From contig JAOZSQ010000004.1 in assembly GCA_029939595.1 (NCBI GenBank), forward strand, positions 12,290-76,289: a stretch of DNA of 64,000 bases, read 5' to 3'. The position numbers and the translations under genes were made by a program. Each line of letters begins with the position of its first letter. Positions within the stretch are counted from its first letter, which is position 1. This DNA comes from EX4572-165 sp002254885. GTDB lineage: Archaea; Thermoplasmatota; E2; DHVEG-1. Of the stretch, positions 1 through 8,617 are shown one piece after another. The notes under the pieces are model-generated. The model did not search any database. It had not been told where the DNA came from and saw nothing but the letters and a program-made list of their open reading frames with translations.

Positions 1-77
1 GAAAAACTGAGGCATTTATTGTTTGATTTCAGCATTGTATTTTTTGATGGATCATATGAATGTTATACTTTTTCCAA

Positions 78-90
78 TTATATTTATAAA
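78..90 (+). promoter_or_regulatory. TATA-like promoter element
   Basis: An A/T-only block (TTATATTTATAAA) ends about 33 bases before the TTG start of the Trp-rich gene. That is the usual archaeal spacing for a short 5' leader. A GGTGA stretch just before the start could serve as ribosome-binding site. I see no gene in the bases upstream of it. Confidence 0.5.
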
Positions 91-123
91 GATGAATTTC
101 ATTCAACTTATTGGTGAAGAAAC

Positions 124-675
124 TTGAAATGGAAAGATAGATCAGCATATGCGTTTATTAAAACAAAGCAGGGAAAGGCAAACGAAGTTTGGGAACGTTT
201 TAAAAACTGGGAAAATATGATTGGTGCATGGATTGTAACAGGTGAATATGATGTTGTTACCTGGTTTGATGCAAAAAATTGGGATACAATCCATGATTGC
301 ATAGCTACAATAAAGGGCTGGGATGATGTAGAAGAAACAAAGACTCATTTGGTTCATGATGGATATAAGAATAATAAATGGTGGTGGGATAAACCAGTTG
401 GAGCATGGATGTTACTTAAAGAAAATAGGTTAGATGACACTTCAAAAAATATGGAGCAATGGGATTGGGTCACAAGTGGTGCTAGTATTCCAGGGGAATG
501 GGATTACATGGCCTGGATAGAAGGCGATAACTGGGATGAAATTTGGGGTCACGTCATGGAAATAAAGTCAAATGAATGGAGGACTTCTACAATAGTTCCA
601 ATTAAATCCTGGTGGAATCAATCCTGGAAAGATAATTGGTGGGGAAATTATCAAACAATGCCAGAAATCAGATAA
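124..675 (+). CDS. Trp-rich tandem RAM (AsnC/Lrp ligand-binding-like) domain protein
   Basis: The 183-residue protein has no signal peptide and no helix-turn-helix. It reads as two copies of an Lrp/AsnC-type ligand-binding (RAM) fold, about residues 7-82 and 92-168. Each copy has the family's Gly-Glu-aromatic-Asp turn (GEYD at 40-43, GEWD at 123-126) followed by an N-W-D helix start. About 23 of 183 residues are Trp, far above normal, with WWW at 86-88 and paired Trp near the C-terminus. Stand-alone RAM proteins bind amino acids or modulate Lrp regulators; whether this duplicated form does so is inference. The start is TTG, because no in-frame ATG lies near the domain start. It is monocistronic, ending at a strong hairpin terminator. 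Confidence 0.75.
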   Translation: MKWKDRSAYAFIKTKQGKANEVWERFKNWENMIGAWIVTGEYDVVTWFDAKNWDTIHDCIATIKGWDDVEETKTHLVHDGYKNNKWWWDKPVGAWMLLKENRLDDTSKNMEQWDWVTSGASIPGEWDYMAWIEGDNWDEIWGHVMEIKSNEWRTSTIVPIKSWWNQSWKDNWWGNYQTMPEIR

Positions 676-688
676 AAAATATAATTAT

Positions 689-733
689 TGATGATAACTG
701 CAATTTCAATGTTATCATCATATCCTTTTTTTT
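689..733. terminator. Hairpin plus T-run between convergent genes
   Basis: A perfect 10-bp stem (TGATGATAAC pairing with GTTATCATCA) with a 12-base loop is followed by a T-rich tract. It lies between the stop codons of two converging genes and probably ends the upstream Trp-rich gene. Confidence 0.7.
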
Positions 734-736
734 ATT

Positions 737-3700
737 TTAATCCCATTTTCTTTGTTTCCAATCACGAGCAATAACAATGAATGTAAGCATGAATACACTT
801 ACAATATAGATCATGTTATCTGGCATCATTGTCCCTTGATCAATGGTAAAGTTTTGATTTTGATTCTCTGCTAAATCATAGATGTGCCAATCATAAAAAA
901 ATACATCTGCATAATATGATGCAACATCTGTCGATTCAATGATTACACCAACCTCTCTGTTTTTCATGATGGAATTTTCATTCCAATTAATGGAGGATAT
1001 AAGGACTGTGTTATTATCAATGATCATTCCCTTGTTATGGATGTTTGAAAAGGGAGATGAGTTTGTATAAATAAACTGGGTTTGTATGCCATATTTTTCG
1101 AAGAGTTGTTTTGTTTCATTACATCTTATAATGGTGCTTTTGTAATAGGGATTATAGTTGAAGATTACCTTTATGTCAAGTCCTTGTTGTGCTTTTGTAA
1201 TTAGTTCTTGAATCAAAGGGTTCATTTTTCCTTCCCACTCTGGATAGATGTAGAGTTGTTGAATATAGATGCTATGTTGTGCCTGTAGGATCATGGATTC
1301 AATGAGATGGAGGCTGGTATCTGGTGAGAAAACAGGCGTGATTGTTGCAGTTGAGTTGAGATATTTTGTAAGAAATGGATGTTCATATTTCCCATAGATT
1401 GTGGAAGCGCCCATATAGAAATCCGCAGGTATTGTGTGATTCAGGTTATGAAATGGGATAATATCGGGTCTGCTCTGATTGCAATCTAAATAAAAGATAT
1501 TTGAAAGATATCTTGCAATACTTTGATTATGAATGATGATGCCCCATTCTCGGTTTCCAAATGAAGGGTGAACTGGAACACCAGTTTCTGCCCAGTTGCA
1601 ACTTTCAATTATCAATGTTTCATTGTCAATGATTGCATATTTTGCATGATTGAACGAGTAACGAGAATATCTGTCTCTGCGGATATCTTGTTTGATGAAG
1701 TAAATATCCGCGCCATATTCTGATAAACGATTCAAAATATAATATCCCTCATCTGAGATACCGCCAACAGGGGATCCTTCCATTAGGATAGTGATGCTGA
1801 CGTTTCTTTGTAAACAGTTGATGAGTTGGTTACAAAGATGCATGTTTGTGAATTCATACATGTTAATTTGAATACTAAAATCTGCTTTTTTAAGCACATC
1901 ACTGATTGCTTGATAACTTGAATCAGGTGAAACAAATAATGATAAGGGATAATTTCCTTGAAATGAAAATGGTTTAAGGTCTGTTTGTCCAATAAAAAAG
2001 ATCCTTGAATGATTAAAATCTTCCATTGTATTGGTATCAATATAGAAATTGTTTTCTTGCATTCTTTTATAGATCTGCCCGGGTGATCCAAGAGGTATTG
2101 ATGATTGATTCCAATGGGTATGGTTATGAAATGATATATTTCCATAACAGATGAAATCAATGCTGTGATTGAAAATGTTTTTCAATGCAACCGCATCACC
2201 TGTATTGCCCATTGTAAAACTTGTTGATCCAATCATCTGAACAATATTCTCATTAGTGTTTTCTTTATATTCAAAATCAGCTTGAAACCCAGTTTGATTG
2301 TAGAATGATCCTGCTTTTTGTGTGATATATAAATGTGAGAAAGCTTTGATAAATGAGTTGTTTGGAAATTGAATAATACATTGGTCCTCATAATTTTTAA
2401 AAGGGGTATTTGTCAGATAAAATCCTGTGAGATTTATAGATATGTTACTTGGATTATAAATACTGAGATATTCATTTGCAATTCCTGGGTAATTATGGTA
2501 ATAAAACTCTGAGATGAGTAGTTGTTTTTCTATCTTTGTTGGTGATGTGTTTGTTATCGTAAATTCGATCTGATTTTCATTGTTGTATTCATCGAGTTCC
2601 TTAATATTTTCTTCATGATCTACAATTACATAAATAGTGTGTTTTCCAAGTGATAATCTACTTGTGTCAAGAAGAATGGAAGGATATTTTTGGTATTTTC
2701 CAATATCTTCATATGTTTTTGATCCAATGTAATGATTATCATCTATTGTATCACAGAAGAAAGAAACATAAACATTGCTTGCGTTTTTGTTTCCTGTGTT
2801 TTTACAATATGCTTTTATTTTCAGGTTTCTACCTTGTCCAATGGTATCAATTTCGTTCCAGTTGGAGTCATATGTTTTTATATTTGGTATTGTAAGATCT
2901 GGTGCGATTATTTCAAATGAGAATGAATGTAGATCTTGACTGTCTAGATCTTTTTGAGATTGAATAAAAAGAAGAAGAGTTCCATGGCTGAATTCATTTC
3001 TTTGAATGCTACTTTGTGTTACTTTAATGCTTATGTTTTCATGGTGTTTACTTGTGATCTGGATGGTTTTTATGGAAGGTTTTGCATGCCATCCATGGCT
3101 GATATCTTCAATTTTTACCGTGTAAGTATCATTGAAATCTCCGGTATTTTCAATGGTGAGGGGAATAGTGATGCTTTTTTGTGGTTTTGTTTCAAATGAT
3201 GATGTTTCTGTTTTGATGCGTGTGTTGTATTGACCTTGTGAGATTGTGATGTTATCTTTAATCATTATTTTTTGATTATTTTCGTTTAAAAAATAGAGTG
3301 TGTAGTTTGATCCAGTGGGACATGAGAGTTTTACAAATCCGTCTGTTGATGATAAACCTTCATTTATGGAGTTGTTTTCACTTGAATAAATGCTTAGGAT
3401 TTCACTATTTTTGTTAGAAAGTAATAGTCGTTGATTCTGAGGTGGTGAGAGTTCATTTTCTGTGAGGGTGGTTACATAATATCCACCTGGAATTGCGTTT
3501 TTTGTTGACGTGTCCATGTCCAAAAGATTTACTTCTTTATTGAATTCAGTGGTAATGGTTTTTTCCCGGATTTTAATATGAAAAAATGCTGTTTGTTGAT
3601 GGGTGATGTATTCTTTGTATGTCTTGTAGTTGGTGTTGAATCTAAGATGTACCCATTGGGAATATGAGCCAGTTTCATTTGGGGTGATATTGAAAAGATA

Positions 3701-4522
3701 TCTGTCTGAATATTGCCATTGGTTAAGGTCCCATGTTTGACTTGCAATAGAGTGAGTAGAATTATCTGCTTGGATGGCTACTTTCATTTCATAAAAATTA
3801 CTACTACTGAAATTTTGAAGTTGTATTTGAATGGAGAATGGAAGGCTGTATGAGTCTGAGGTATATGCTTTTGGGATAAAACTTGGAGCCATGGTGATGG
3901 AGATGTTTCCTTTTGATGTGTAAATATTCGTGTCACCGGGTGTTGGAGTATGTGTTTCTTTAAAATCGTTAATGCTGTTGTTTGTGTCTATAAATGTGGT
4001 TCTTATAATACTCATTGCTTCTTGAATACTTGGAATTGGTTCTCCTGGTATTTCAGGGTAATCTTCACCCCATTCAACACTATCGACGTGGTATCCAGTT
4101 TGGTTTTTAAGGATGATCATATCGTTAAGGTTTCCAAGACCGTTTCCTATTGATAAATCATCAACAGTAAGAAGTAATATGTTGGATGGAATAGTTGTGT
4201 TGTTGTATAGCTCTGTTCCTTTATCTGTGATGATACAGTATTGATTTGAGGGTAGTATCATGCTATTATTGCCTATAATCATGTATGGTTCAAGGGTGTC
4301 TGTTTGAAAGTTATCTGTAATTGTCCATTGACTCATGTTGATTGATTTGTTTGTAGGGTTGTATATTTCAATCCATTCATGGGTGTTATCGTTTTCAAGG
4401 GGATTGATCATGATTTCGTTAATGATTGGATTTGAATCGACTATGGGAGATTGAAATAAAATATATGTGAAAGCTAGGATAAAAATAAAAGTTTGGATGA
4501 TGCTCCAGTTATTTGATGTCAT
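737..4522 (-). CDS. Giant secreted phospholipase-D-like protein with lamin-tail and CARDB domains
   Basis: The 1261-residue surface protein has an N-terminal hydrophobic signal (about 8-28) and a C-terminal membrane segment (about 1228-1250) followed by a basic tail. Between them are a lamin-tail domain (about 33-165, with EWIEIYNP), a region including a NEW3-like Ig fold (about 455-540), a CARDB domain (about 545-645), a second lamin-tail domain (about 665-800) and two PLD catalytic halves. Both halves keep the HxKxxxxD motif: HAK at 959-961 and HNK at 1162-1164, each followed by the Asp and an Asn-Trp. Two intact HKD motifs predict an active phosphodiesterase, either a nuclease or a phospholipase; the substrate cannot be read from sequence. 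Similar lamin-tail/PLD fusions are secreted nucleases in other prokaryotes, so extracellular DNA use is a reasonable guess. Confidence 0.85.
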   Translation of the reverse strand: MTSNNWSIIQTFIFILAFTYILFQSPIVDSNPIINEIMINPLENDNTHEWIEIYNPTNKSINMSQWTITDNFQTDTLEPYMIIGNNSMILPSNQYCIITDKGTELYNNTTIPSNILLLTVDDLSIGNGLGNLNDMIILKNQTGYHVDSVEWGEDYPEIPGEPIPSIQEAMSIIRTTFIDTNNSINDFKETHTPTPGDTNIYTSKGNISITMAPSFIPKAYTSDSYSLPFSIQIQLQNFSSSNFYEMKVAIQADNSTHSIASQTWDLNQWQYSDRYLFNITPNETGSYSQWVHLRFNTNYKTYKEYITHQQTAFFHIKIREKTITTEFNKEVNLLDMDTSTKNAIPGGYYVTTLTENELSPPQNQRLLLSNKNSEILSIYSSENNSINEGLSSTDGFVKLSCPTGSNYTLYFLNENNQKIMIKDNITISQGQYNTRIKTETSSFETKPQKSITIPLTIENTGDFNDTYTVKIEDISHGWHAKPSIKTIQITSKHHENISIKVTQSSIQRNEFSHGTLLLFIQSQKDLDSQDLHSFSFEIIAPDLTIPNIKTYDSNWNEIDTIGQGRNLKIKAYCKNTGNKNASNVYVSFFCDTIDDNHYIGSKTYEDIGKYQKYPSILLDTSRLSLGKHTIYVIVDHEENIKELDEYNNENQIEFTITNTSPTKIEKQLLISEFYYHNYPGIANEYLSIYNPSNISINLTGFYLTNTPFKNYEDQCIIQFPNNSFIKAFSHLYITQKAGSFYNQTGFQADFEYKENTNENIVQMIGSTSFTMGNTGDAVALKNIFNHSIDFICYGNISFHNHTHWNQSSIPLGSPGQIYKRMQENNFYIDTNTMEDFNHSRIFFIGQTDLKPFSFQGNYPLSLFVSPDSSYQAISDVLKKADFSIQINMYEFTNMHLCNQLINCLQRNVSITILMEGSPVGGISDEGYYILNRLSEYGADIYFIKQDIRRDRYSRYSFNHAKYAIIDNETLIIESCNWAETGVPVHPSFGNREWGIIIHNQSIARYLSNIFYLDCNQSRPDIIPFHNLNHTIPADFYMGASTIYGKYEHPFLTKYLNSTATITPVFSPDTSLHLIESMILQAQHSIYIQQLYIYPEWEGKMNPLIQELITKAQQGLDIKVIFNYNPYYKSTIIRCNETKQLFEKYGIQTQFIYTNSSPFSNIHNKGMIIDNNTVLISSINWNENSIMKNREVGVIIESTDVASYYADVFFYDWHIYDLAENQNQNFTIDQGTMMPDNMIYIVSVFMLTFIVIARDWKQRKWD

Positions 4523-4619
4523 TATGATTAAATCCCCTTAAATAAAACCCCCTTGAGGTAAAAAGTATTTATAAATATATCGTTAAAACAATAATAATAC
4601 TTATTCTTAAAAAAATAAG

Positions 4620-4690
4620 AGGGCGGAGAGGGATTTGAACCCCCGTATGAGGATCTGCAGTCCCCCACATAGCCGCTTTGTTACCCGCCC
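4620..4690 (-). tRNA. tRNA-Cys (GCA)
   Basis: The reverse complement folds as a complete tRNA: a 7-bp acceptor (GGGCGGG with TCCGCCC), a 3-bp D stem with an AAGCGGCTA loop, anticodon stem GGGGA/TCCTC around loop CTGCAGA giving anticodon GCA, and a T arm GGGGG-TTCAAAT-CCCTC. The base after the acceptor is U, the universal discriminator (U73) of tRNA-Cys. No intron and no encoded CCA are present. Confidence 0.95.
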
Positions 4691-4729
4691 GAAAATAGTG
4701 GTTACCCTACCTAATGTAGGTTACCTACC

Positions 4730-4855
4730 CTATGCGTACCCCGTGAATTCAGTTCTTGGTTTTAATTCTTTTGGTTCAATTGCTCCTAATAATGCACTTA
4801 ACAAATTGTGTGTAGGTCTTCGATTTAAAAAAAACGTTCCATTTGTTAGAGACAT
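4730..4855 (-). CDS. Candidate 41-residue protein upstream of tRNA-Cys
   Basis: A short reading frame starts with ATG about 25-30 bases after a TTATAA element (near 4881-4886 on this strand), as expected for a leaderless archaeal mRNA. It ends 40 bases before the tRNA-Cys gene on the same strand. The 41-residue product begins MSLTNGTFF, is not repetitive or low-complexity, and has an ELKPRTEF stretch near its end. I do not recognise it. It could be a real small protein, the start of a gene broken by a stop, or chance. The stretch between it and the tRNA holds a short inverted repeat (CCTAC-CTAAT-GTAGG) flanked by two GGTTACC copies. Confidence 0.35.
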   Translation of the reverse strand: MSLTNGTFFLNRRPTHNLLSALLGAIEPKELKPRTEFTGYA

Positions 4856-4982
4856 CTTTTTTTAAGCATTGTCATTGGATTATAACAATCATTCAAAACA
4901 TTATAATATTTAGATATATTTATATAATGATAATTACAATTATCCATAAGATAATACTATATTATAATTGAGGGTAAAAAAT

Positions 4983-5903
4983 ATGAAAAAGAAATCGAGT
5001 TTTTTGATAATAACACTCATAATTTTAGTTATGATTCTGCCAATAGTTACTGCAAATTTTAATAATGAAATACCAACCAATAACTTTAGGAAAAATTCAA
5101 TATTTGAAAAAATGACTGGTGGTTCCATCATGGATAATTTTGTCGAATTTCTAAAAAATTTTCCCTTTATAAATAAAACAATTAACAGTATAAGAAATAT
5201 TTTTGGGTTAGTAGAGGACAGTTCAGATGACCAAGAAGATGGCATTAATTATGAGCCATTTTATCAATCTGATACAAACGATCCTAAATCATCAAAACCA
5301 ACCGATACTAGTATTTCAGTTACAATTGAGGATTTTGATATAACTTATACAACAACAGACGATGATTTTGAATTTGATGTATCATTTAATGGAAGAACCA
5401 CAGGAAATGTCTATGCATGTTATTGGATAATTGTTTCTTATTTTAATGATGGGACTTGTAGCTATTATAACATGTGGAATGGCCCAAATCAAAAAGAAAT
5501 TGAACTATCTGATACTTCTTTTGGATTAACATTCTTTGGAAAAGGTCCGGGTGGATATAGTGATTGGTCACGTTTTCAAGGCCATCAATATATGAAAGGA
5601 AAAATAGGAGATCAAGATGAAATCCCTGTTGAAATCGATAAAACTCCGGTTGAATCAGAGGAGATCACACTGGATATATATGTTGTTGATACTTTATTAT
5701 ATGTAAGAGCTTTTAGCGATAAAGAACTAACACAATGGAACCAAGATTCAATAAGCCTTTTTGATGAATTATCTGAAAGTATGTACAATACTCCTCAGAG
5801 AAATCAGGGTGATGGACCTGGCAAAGGCACACCAGGTTTTGAAGTACTAACTCTTATTGCATCCTTAGGTATTGTAATAATTTTCATAAGAAAGAGAAAA
5901 TAA
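4983..5903 (+). CDS. Secreted surface protein with PGF-type C-terminal sorting signal
   Basis: The 306-residue protein begins MKKKSSF followed by a signal peptide ending near PIVTA. An Asp/Ser-rich linker (about 75-105) leads to a beta-rich domain (about 105-240) that I do not recognise. The C-terminus is GTPGFEV, a hydrophobic helix and RKRK, the layout of PGF-CTERM signals that archaeosortase A is known to process; no archaeosortase gene is in this window. ATG at 4983 was chosen over the upstream TTG because GAGGGT sits 7-8 bases before it. The gene stands alone, with an A/T-rich promoter region upstream. Confidence 0.75.
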   Translation: MKKKSSFLIITLIILVMILPIVTANFNNEIPTNNFRKNSIFEKMTGGSIMDNFVEFLKNFPFINKTINSIRNIFGLVEDSSDDQEDGINYEPFYQSDTNDPKSSKPTDTSISVTIEDFDITYTTTDDDFEFDVSFNGRTTGNVYACYWIIVSYFNDGTCSYYNMWNGPNQKEIELSDTSFGLTFFGKGPGGYSDWSRFQGHQYMKGKIGDQDEIPVEIDKTPVESEEITLDIYVVDTLLYVRAFSDKELTQWNQDSISLFDELSESMYNTPQRNQGDGPGKGTPGFEVLTLIASLGIVIIFIRKRK

Positions 5904-5989
5904 AATCAATGTTGATTGGAAGCATTTCCTCTAAAAAATTAAGTTGATCAAATATCTGGTTTAAACCTTAAAAAAATATTAGTTTTTCA

Positions 5990-6919
5990 TCAGGTTTCTT
6001 CTATCCAAATACCCGAACCAATGAAATGTAGTTTTTCTGCATTAAGATTCAATAAAAGAAATACTTCATCTTTTGTAAAACAAAATGGTTTATCTGCTGA
6101 AAAAGAGAGAGAATTATCTTTGATGTCTGTTATTGTTATTGGAATGGTCTGCATTCCAACAGTTACATGAAATTTTCCCTTTTCAACTGTCGGATAGAAC
6201 TTGTTTTTTGAGAAATTAAGGGAAATATTCTGTTCAACTTGTGCACTTTCTGGTTTGCATAAAAACCTTCCTCTCACTAATTCGTCAATATGAGCACCTT
6301 TAATCGCTAAGCCCACTCTTGAGCCTGCTGCTGCTTCTTTTTCATCTTTATCCATCATCTGGATAGAACGGACAATGATCTCTTTTTTGTTAGGTAAAAT
6401 ATTAAGTTTATCATGAGTGTGAATTGTTCCTTGTTTAATGAATCCAAGAACAACTTCACCAATTCCTTTTACTGGAAATGAATGATCAATGGTTACAATT
6501 GCTGGCAGGTCATGATCTTTATTAAGATTTATTTCCTGTATTTTTTCCATGATTTTATGAACATCTCTTTCTATGATTTCAAAATGATTCAGGGAAGTAT
6601 CCTTAATCATTTCTTTAATTGAAGATGTATCAGAAAAAGCAGGGACAACAATGAATCCATACTTCAATTTCATTGCATCAATCATTAACAGTGTTTCTCC
6701 AAAGGAAGGAGTAATATTTTCAGCAGATAATATTGCAGCATCAATGATGCCTAGGATCTGAGTTTTAACTGTTAGTTTATCATCTACGGGATGAATGAAG
6801 GAATAAATTGAATCATCAAGTTTTCTGTGATAAAGAACCATGTCACTTTCCGTTGCTTTTTTCCCTAATTCTTCTGCAAGGGAGTTATCATGAAAAATTC
6901 CTATTGTTAACTGTTTCAT
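5990..6919 (-). CDS. aSelB-like (SelBL) pseudo-GTPase elongation-factor homologue
   Basis: The 309-residue protein has the domain order of translational GTPases of the EF-Tu/SelB group: a G-domain-like region (about 1-140), a domain II beta-barrel (about 142-225, with the ITIDHSFPVKGIGEVVLG stretch typical of SelB/eIF2-gamma barrels) and a domain III-like barrel. The G domain lacks the P-loop (GxxxxGKS), the DxxG switch and NKxD, so it should not hydrolyse GTP. A family of SelB-like archaeal proteins that lost GTPase and selenocysteine-specific residues (aSelBL) has been described; this fits it. Its function is unknown. No selenoprotein gene is evident nearby, so it should not be taken as a selenocysteine factor. 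Confidence 0.75.
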   Translation of the reverse strand: MKQLTIGIFHDNSLAEELGKKATESDMVLYHRKLDDSIYSFIHPVDDKLTVKTQILGIIDAAILSAENITPSFGETLLMIDAMKLKYGFIVVPAFSDTSSIKEMIKDTSLNHFEIIERDVHKIMEKIQEINLNKDHDLPAIVTIDHSFPVKGIGEVVLGFIKQGTIHTHDKLNILPNKKEIIVRSIQMMDKDEKEAAAGSRVGLAIKGAHIDELVRGRFLCKPESAQVEQNISLNFSKNKFYPTVEKGKFHVTVGMQTIPITITDIKDNSLSFSADKPFCFTKDEVFLLLNLNAEKLHFIGSGIWIEET

Positions 6920-7003
6920 AAGGACTGCATCGCTGTCTTTTACATAAAAGTATTCATTAAAAACGATATTTTTGTATGATATTATCCAGTGAAATATATG
7001 TGA

Positions 7004-8521
7004 TTACTGGTTAGGTTGACTAATTGGCTGCCAATCAAACTCAATCCAGGGTAAAAAAAGTCCAATAATGTTTCCATTTGGGAAATACATTAGACCTGGA
7101 ATTAGTTTTACAGGGCCATTTAAATCGTCCCAGTAATTCTGCCTCCATGTGTTAGAGGCAAGGAAACCTATCTTACATAGTTTTGTAAATTTTGCTTGCT
7201 CATCATTTTCAATAAAATTATTGTTTTCAATTAGGTTCTTTATAGAATAAGAACAAAACATTCCTCTTCCATTATCAACCAGGTCATTTAAAGAGATATG
7301 ATTTTGATTTCCTTCTTCAACATAAATACCAGTTGAACATTTTGTTATTAAGTTAGATTTAACAACATTTTCATTGCTTCTAAAAACATAAATCCCTGAG
7401 TGAGATGATTCAATATTATTGTTTATTATGGTATTGTAGCTTCCATGTAATACTTCAATACCTGCAAAAAGAAAGTCTCCATTAATAGTAACTTGTTTGA
7501 TTGTATTGTCCGACCCATCAACATAGATTGCACTTCGTTGTTGTGTTTCTGAGACAATATTGATGTTTGTAATAGTACAATGATTGCTGTTTATTGTTTT
7601 GATTATGTTTAATCGTTCATCATTATTGCATAAAAAAGTAAGGTTTTGAATTGATGAGAAATGTGCTGAATCTAAAAATAAATATTCGGAAGGATTACTC
7701 GCTGATATAATTGTGCTTTCTTTATCTTGACCATTAAGATTAATGGCTTTATCTATCTGAATATTCTCATCATATGTTCCAGAATAAACAAACACAGTGT
7801 CATATTCATATGCTATGTCAATAGCATCTTGTATGTATCTAAAAGGAAAAGACTCTGATCCATCCCATGGGCCATCAATATTGTCATCATCAACAAAGAT
7901 TGTGTTCTGTGGAAAAACAAAGACTTCATTGATAATAACCTCTTCAACAGGCCAATCATCCATTCTATGTTTTCTCATGGTTTCAACAGATGCAATATCT
8001 CTAATAACCTCAATTCCCTCAATTACAATACCAAAAACTGCATAGTTATCATCTAAAAACGATTGAGGACCATCACAAATAAAAAATTGACTAGTAGCAC
8101 TATTAGGGTCATTTGTTCGAGCCATACTAATAGCCCCATCAACATGACGTGCATCAGGATGAATCTCCAGATCAATTGTACCAAGAGGACTTTTCGTATA
8201 TGAGCCATTAACATCAAATCCTCCACCTTGAATCATAAAATCATCAATAACTCGATGAAAAACAAGTCCATTAAAAAAACCGATATTTGCTAATTCAACA
8301 AAATTATTTACAGTTACTGGTGCAAGATCATCATAAAAAGCAAGCTTTATTGTTCCCATATTTGTATGCATAACTGCTATTGTTTGATCAAGGGAGCTAG
8401 ATTGTTGATATGAGCTTTGTACTTGTGAAAGGCTACTTATTGAGGGAAGTAACAAGATAGCAACAATTAAAAAAATAAAGGTATGAAATAGCTGTTTTTT
8501 TGAAATTATATCTGCATTCAT
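7004..8521 (-). CDS. Secreted cyclophilin fused to a parallel beta-helix domain
   Basis: The 505-residue protein has an N-terminal signal segment (about 10-30), then a cyclophilin-type peptidyl-prolyl isomerase domain (about 47-202) that keeps FHRVI (H89-R90), MIQGGG (around Q98) and SQFFI (144-148). A right-handed beta-helix follows (about 207-450), opening with the DDDN-GPWDGS and FRYIQDAI pattern seen in NosD/PbH1 proteins. The first part predicts prolyl isomerase activity outside the membrane. The helix could bind carbohydrate or other surface polymers. The isomerase may help fold the many secreted proteins encoded around it; that is inference. The opening of the helix resembles that of the metalloprotease encoded at 23457-25547. 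Confidence 0.85.
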   Translation of the reverse strand: MNADIISKKQLFHTFIFLIVAILLLPSISSLSQVQSSYQQSSSLDQTIAVMHTNMGTIKLAFYDDLAPVTVNNFVELANIGFFNGLVFHRVIDDFMIQGGGFDVNGSYTKSPLGTIDLEIHPDARHVDGAISMARTNDPNSATSQFFICDGPQSFLDDNYAVFGIVIEGIEVIRDIASVETMRKHRMDDWPVEEVIINEVFVFPQNTIFVDDDNIDGPWDGSESFPFRYIQDAIDIAYEYDTVFVYSGTYDENIQIDKAINLNGQDKESTIISASNPSEYLFLDSAHFSSIQNLTFLCNNDERLNIIKTINSNHCTITNINIVSETQQRSAIYVDGSDNTIKQVTINGDFLFAGIEVLHGSYNTIINNNIESSHSGIYVFRSNENVVKSNLITKCSTGIYVEEGNQNHISLNDLVDNGRGMFCSYSIKNLIENNNFIENDEQAKFTKLCKIGFLASNTWRQNYWDDLNGPVKLIPGLMYFPNGNIIGLFLPWIEFDWQPISQPNQ

Positions 8522-8617
8522 TCAAATATTCTCCTAAATTAATAATAATTTATCATAATATAAATCTATCTCATTAAATATGTAAATTGAGGCAAAAGGA
8601 TATATTTCTGATAAAAT

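Noticed and set aside
2650..3199. Plus-strand open frames inside the PLD-like gene
   Set aside because: They are antisense shadows of a long, domain-rich reading frame with no promoter or ribosome-binding evidence of their own.
4635..4865. Plus-strand open frame of 76 codons over the tRNA-Cys region
   Set aside because: It reads through the antisense of a well-formed tRNA gene and has no recognisable domain; the tRNA explains the sequence.
5990..6919. Functional selenocysteine elongation factor SelB
   Set aside because: The GTP-binding motifs are missing and no selenoprotein or other sel gene is visible in the window.
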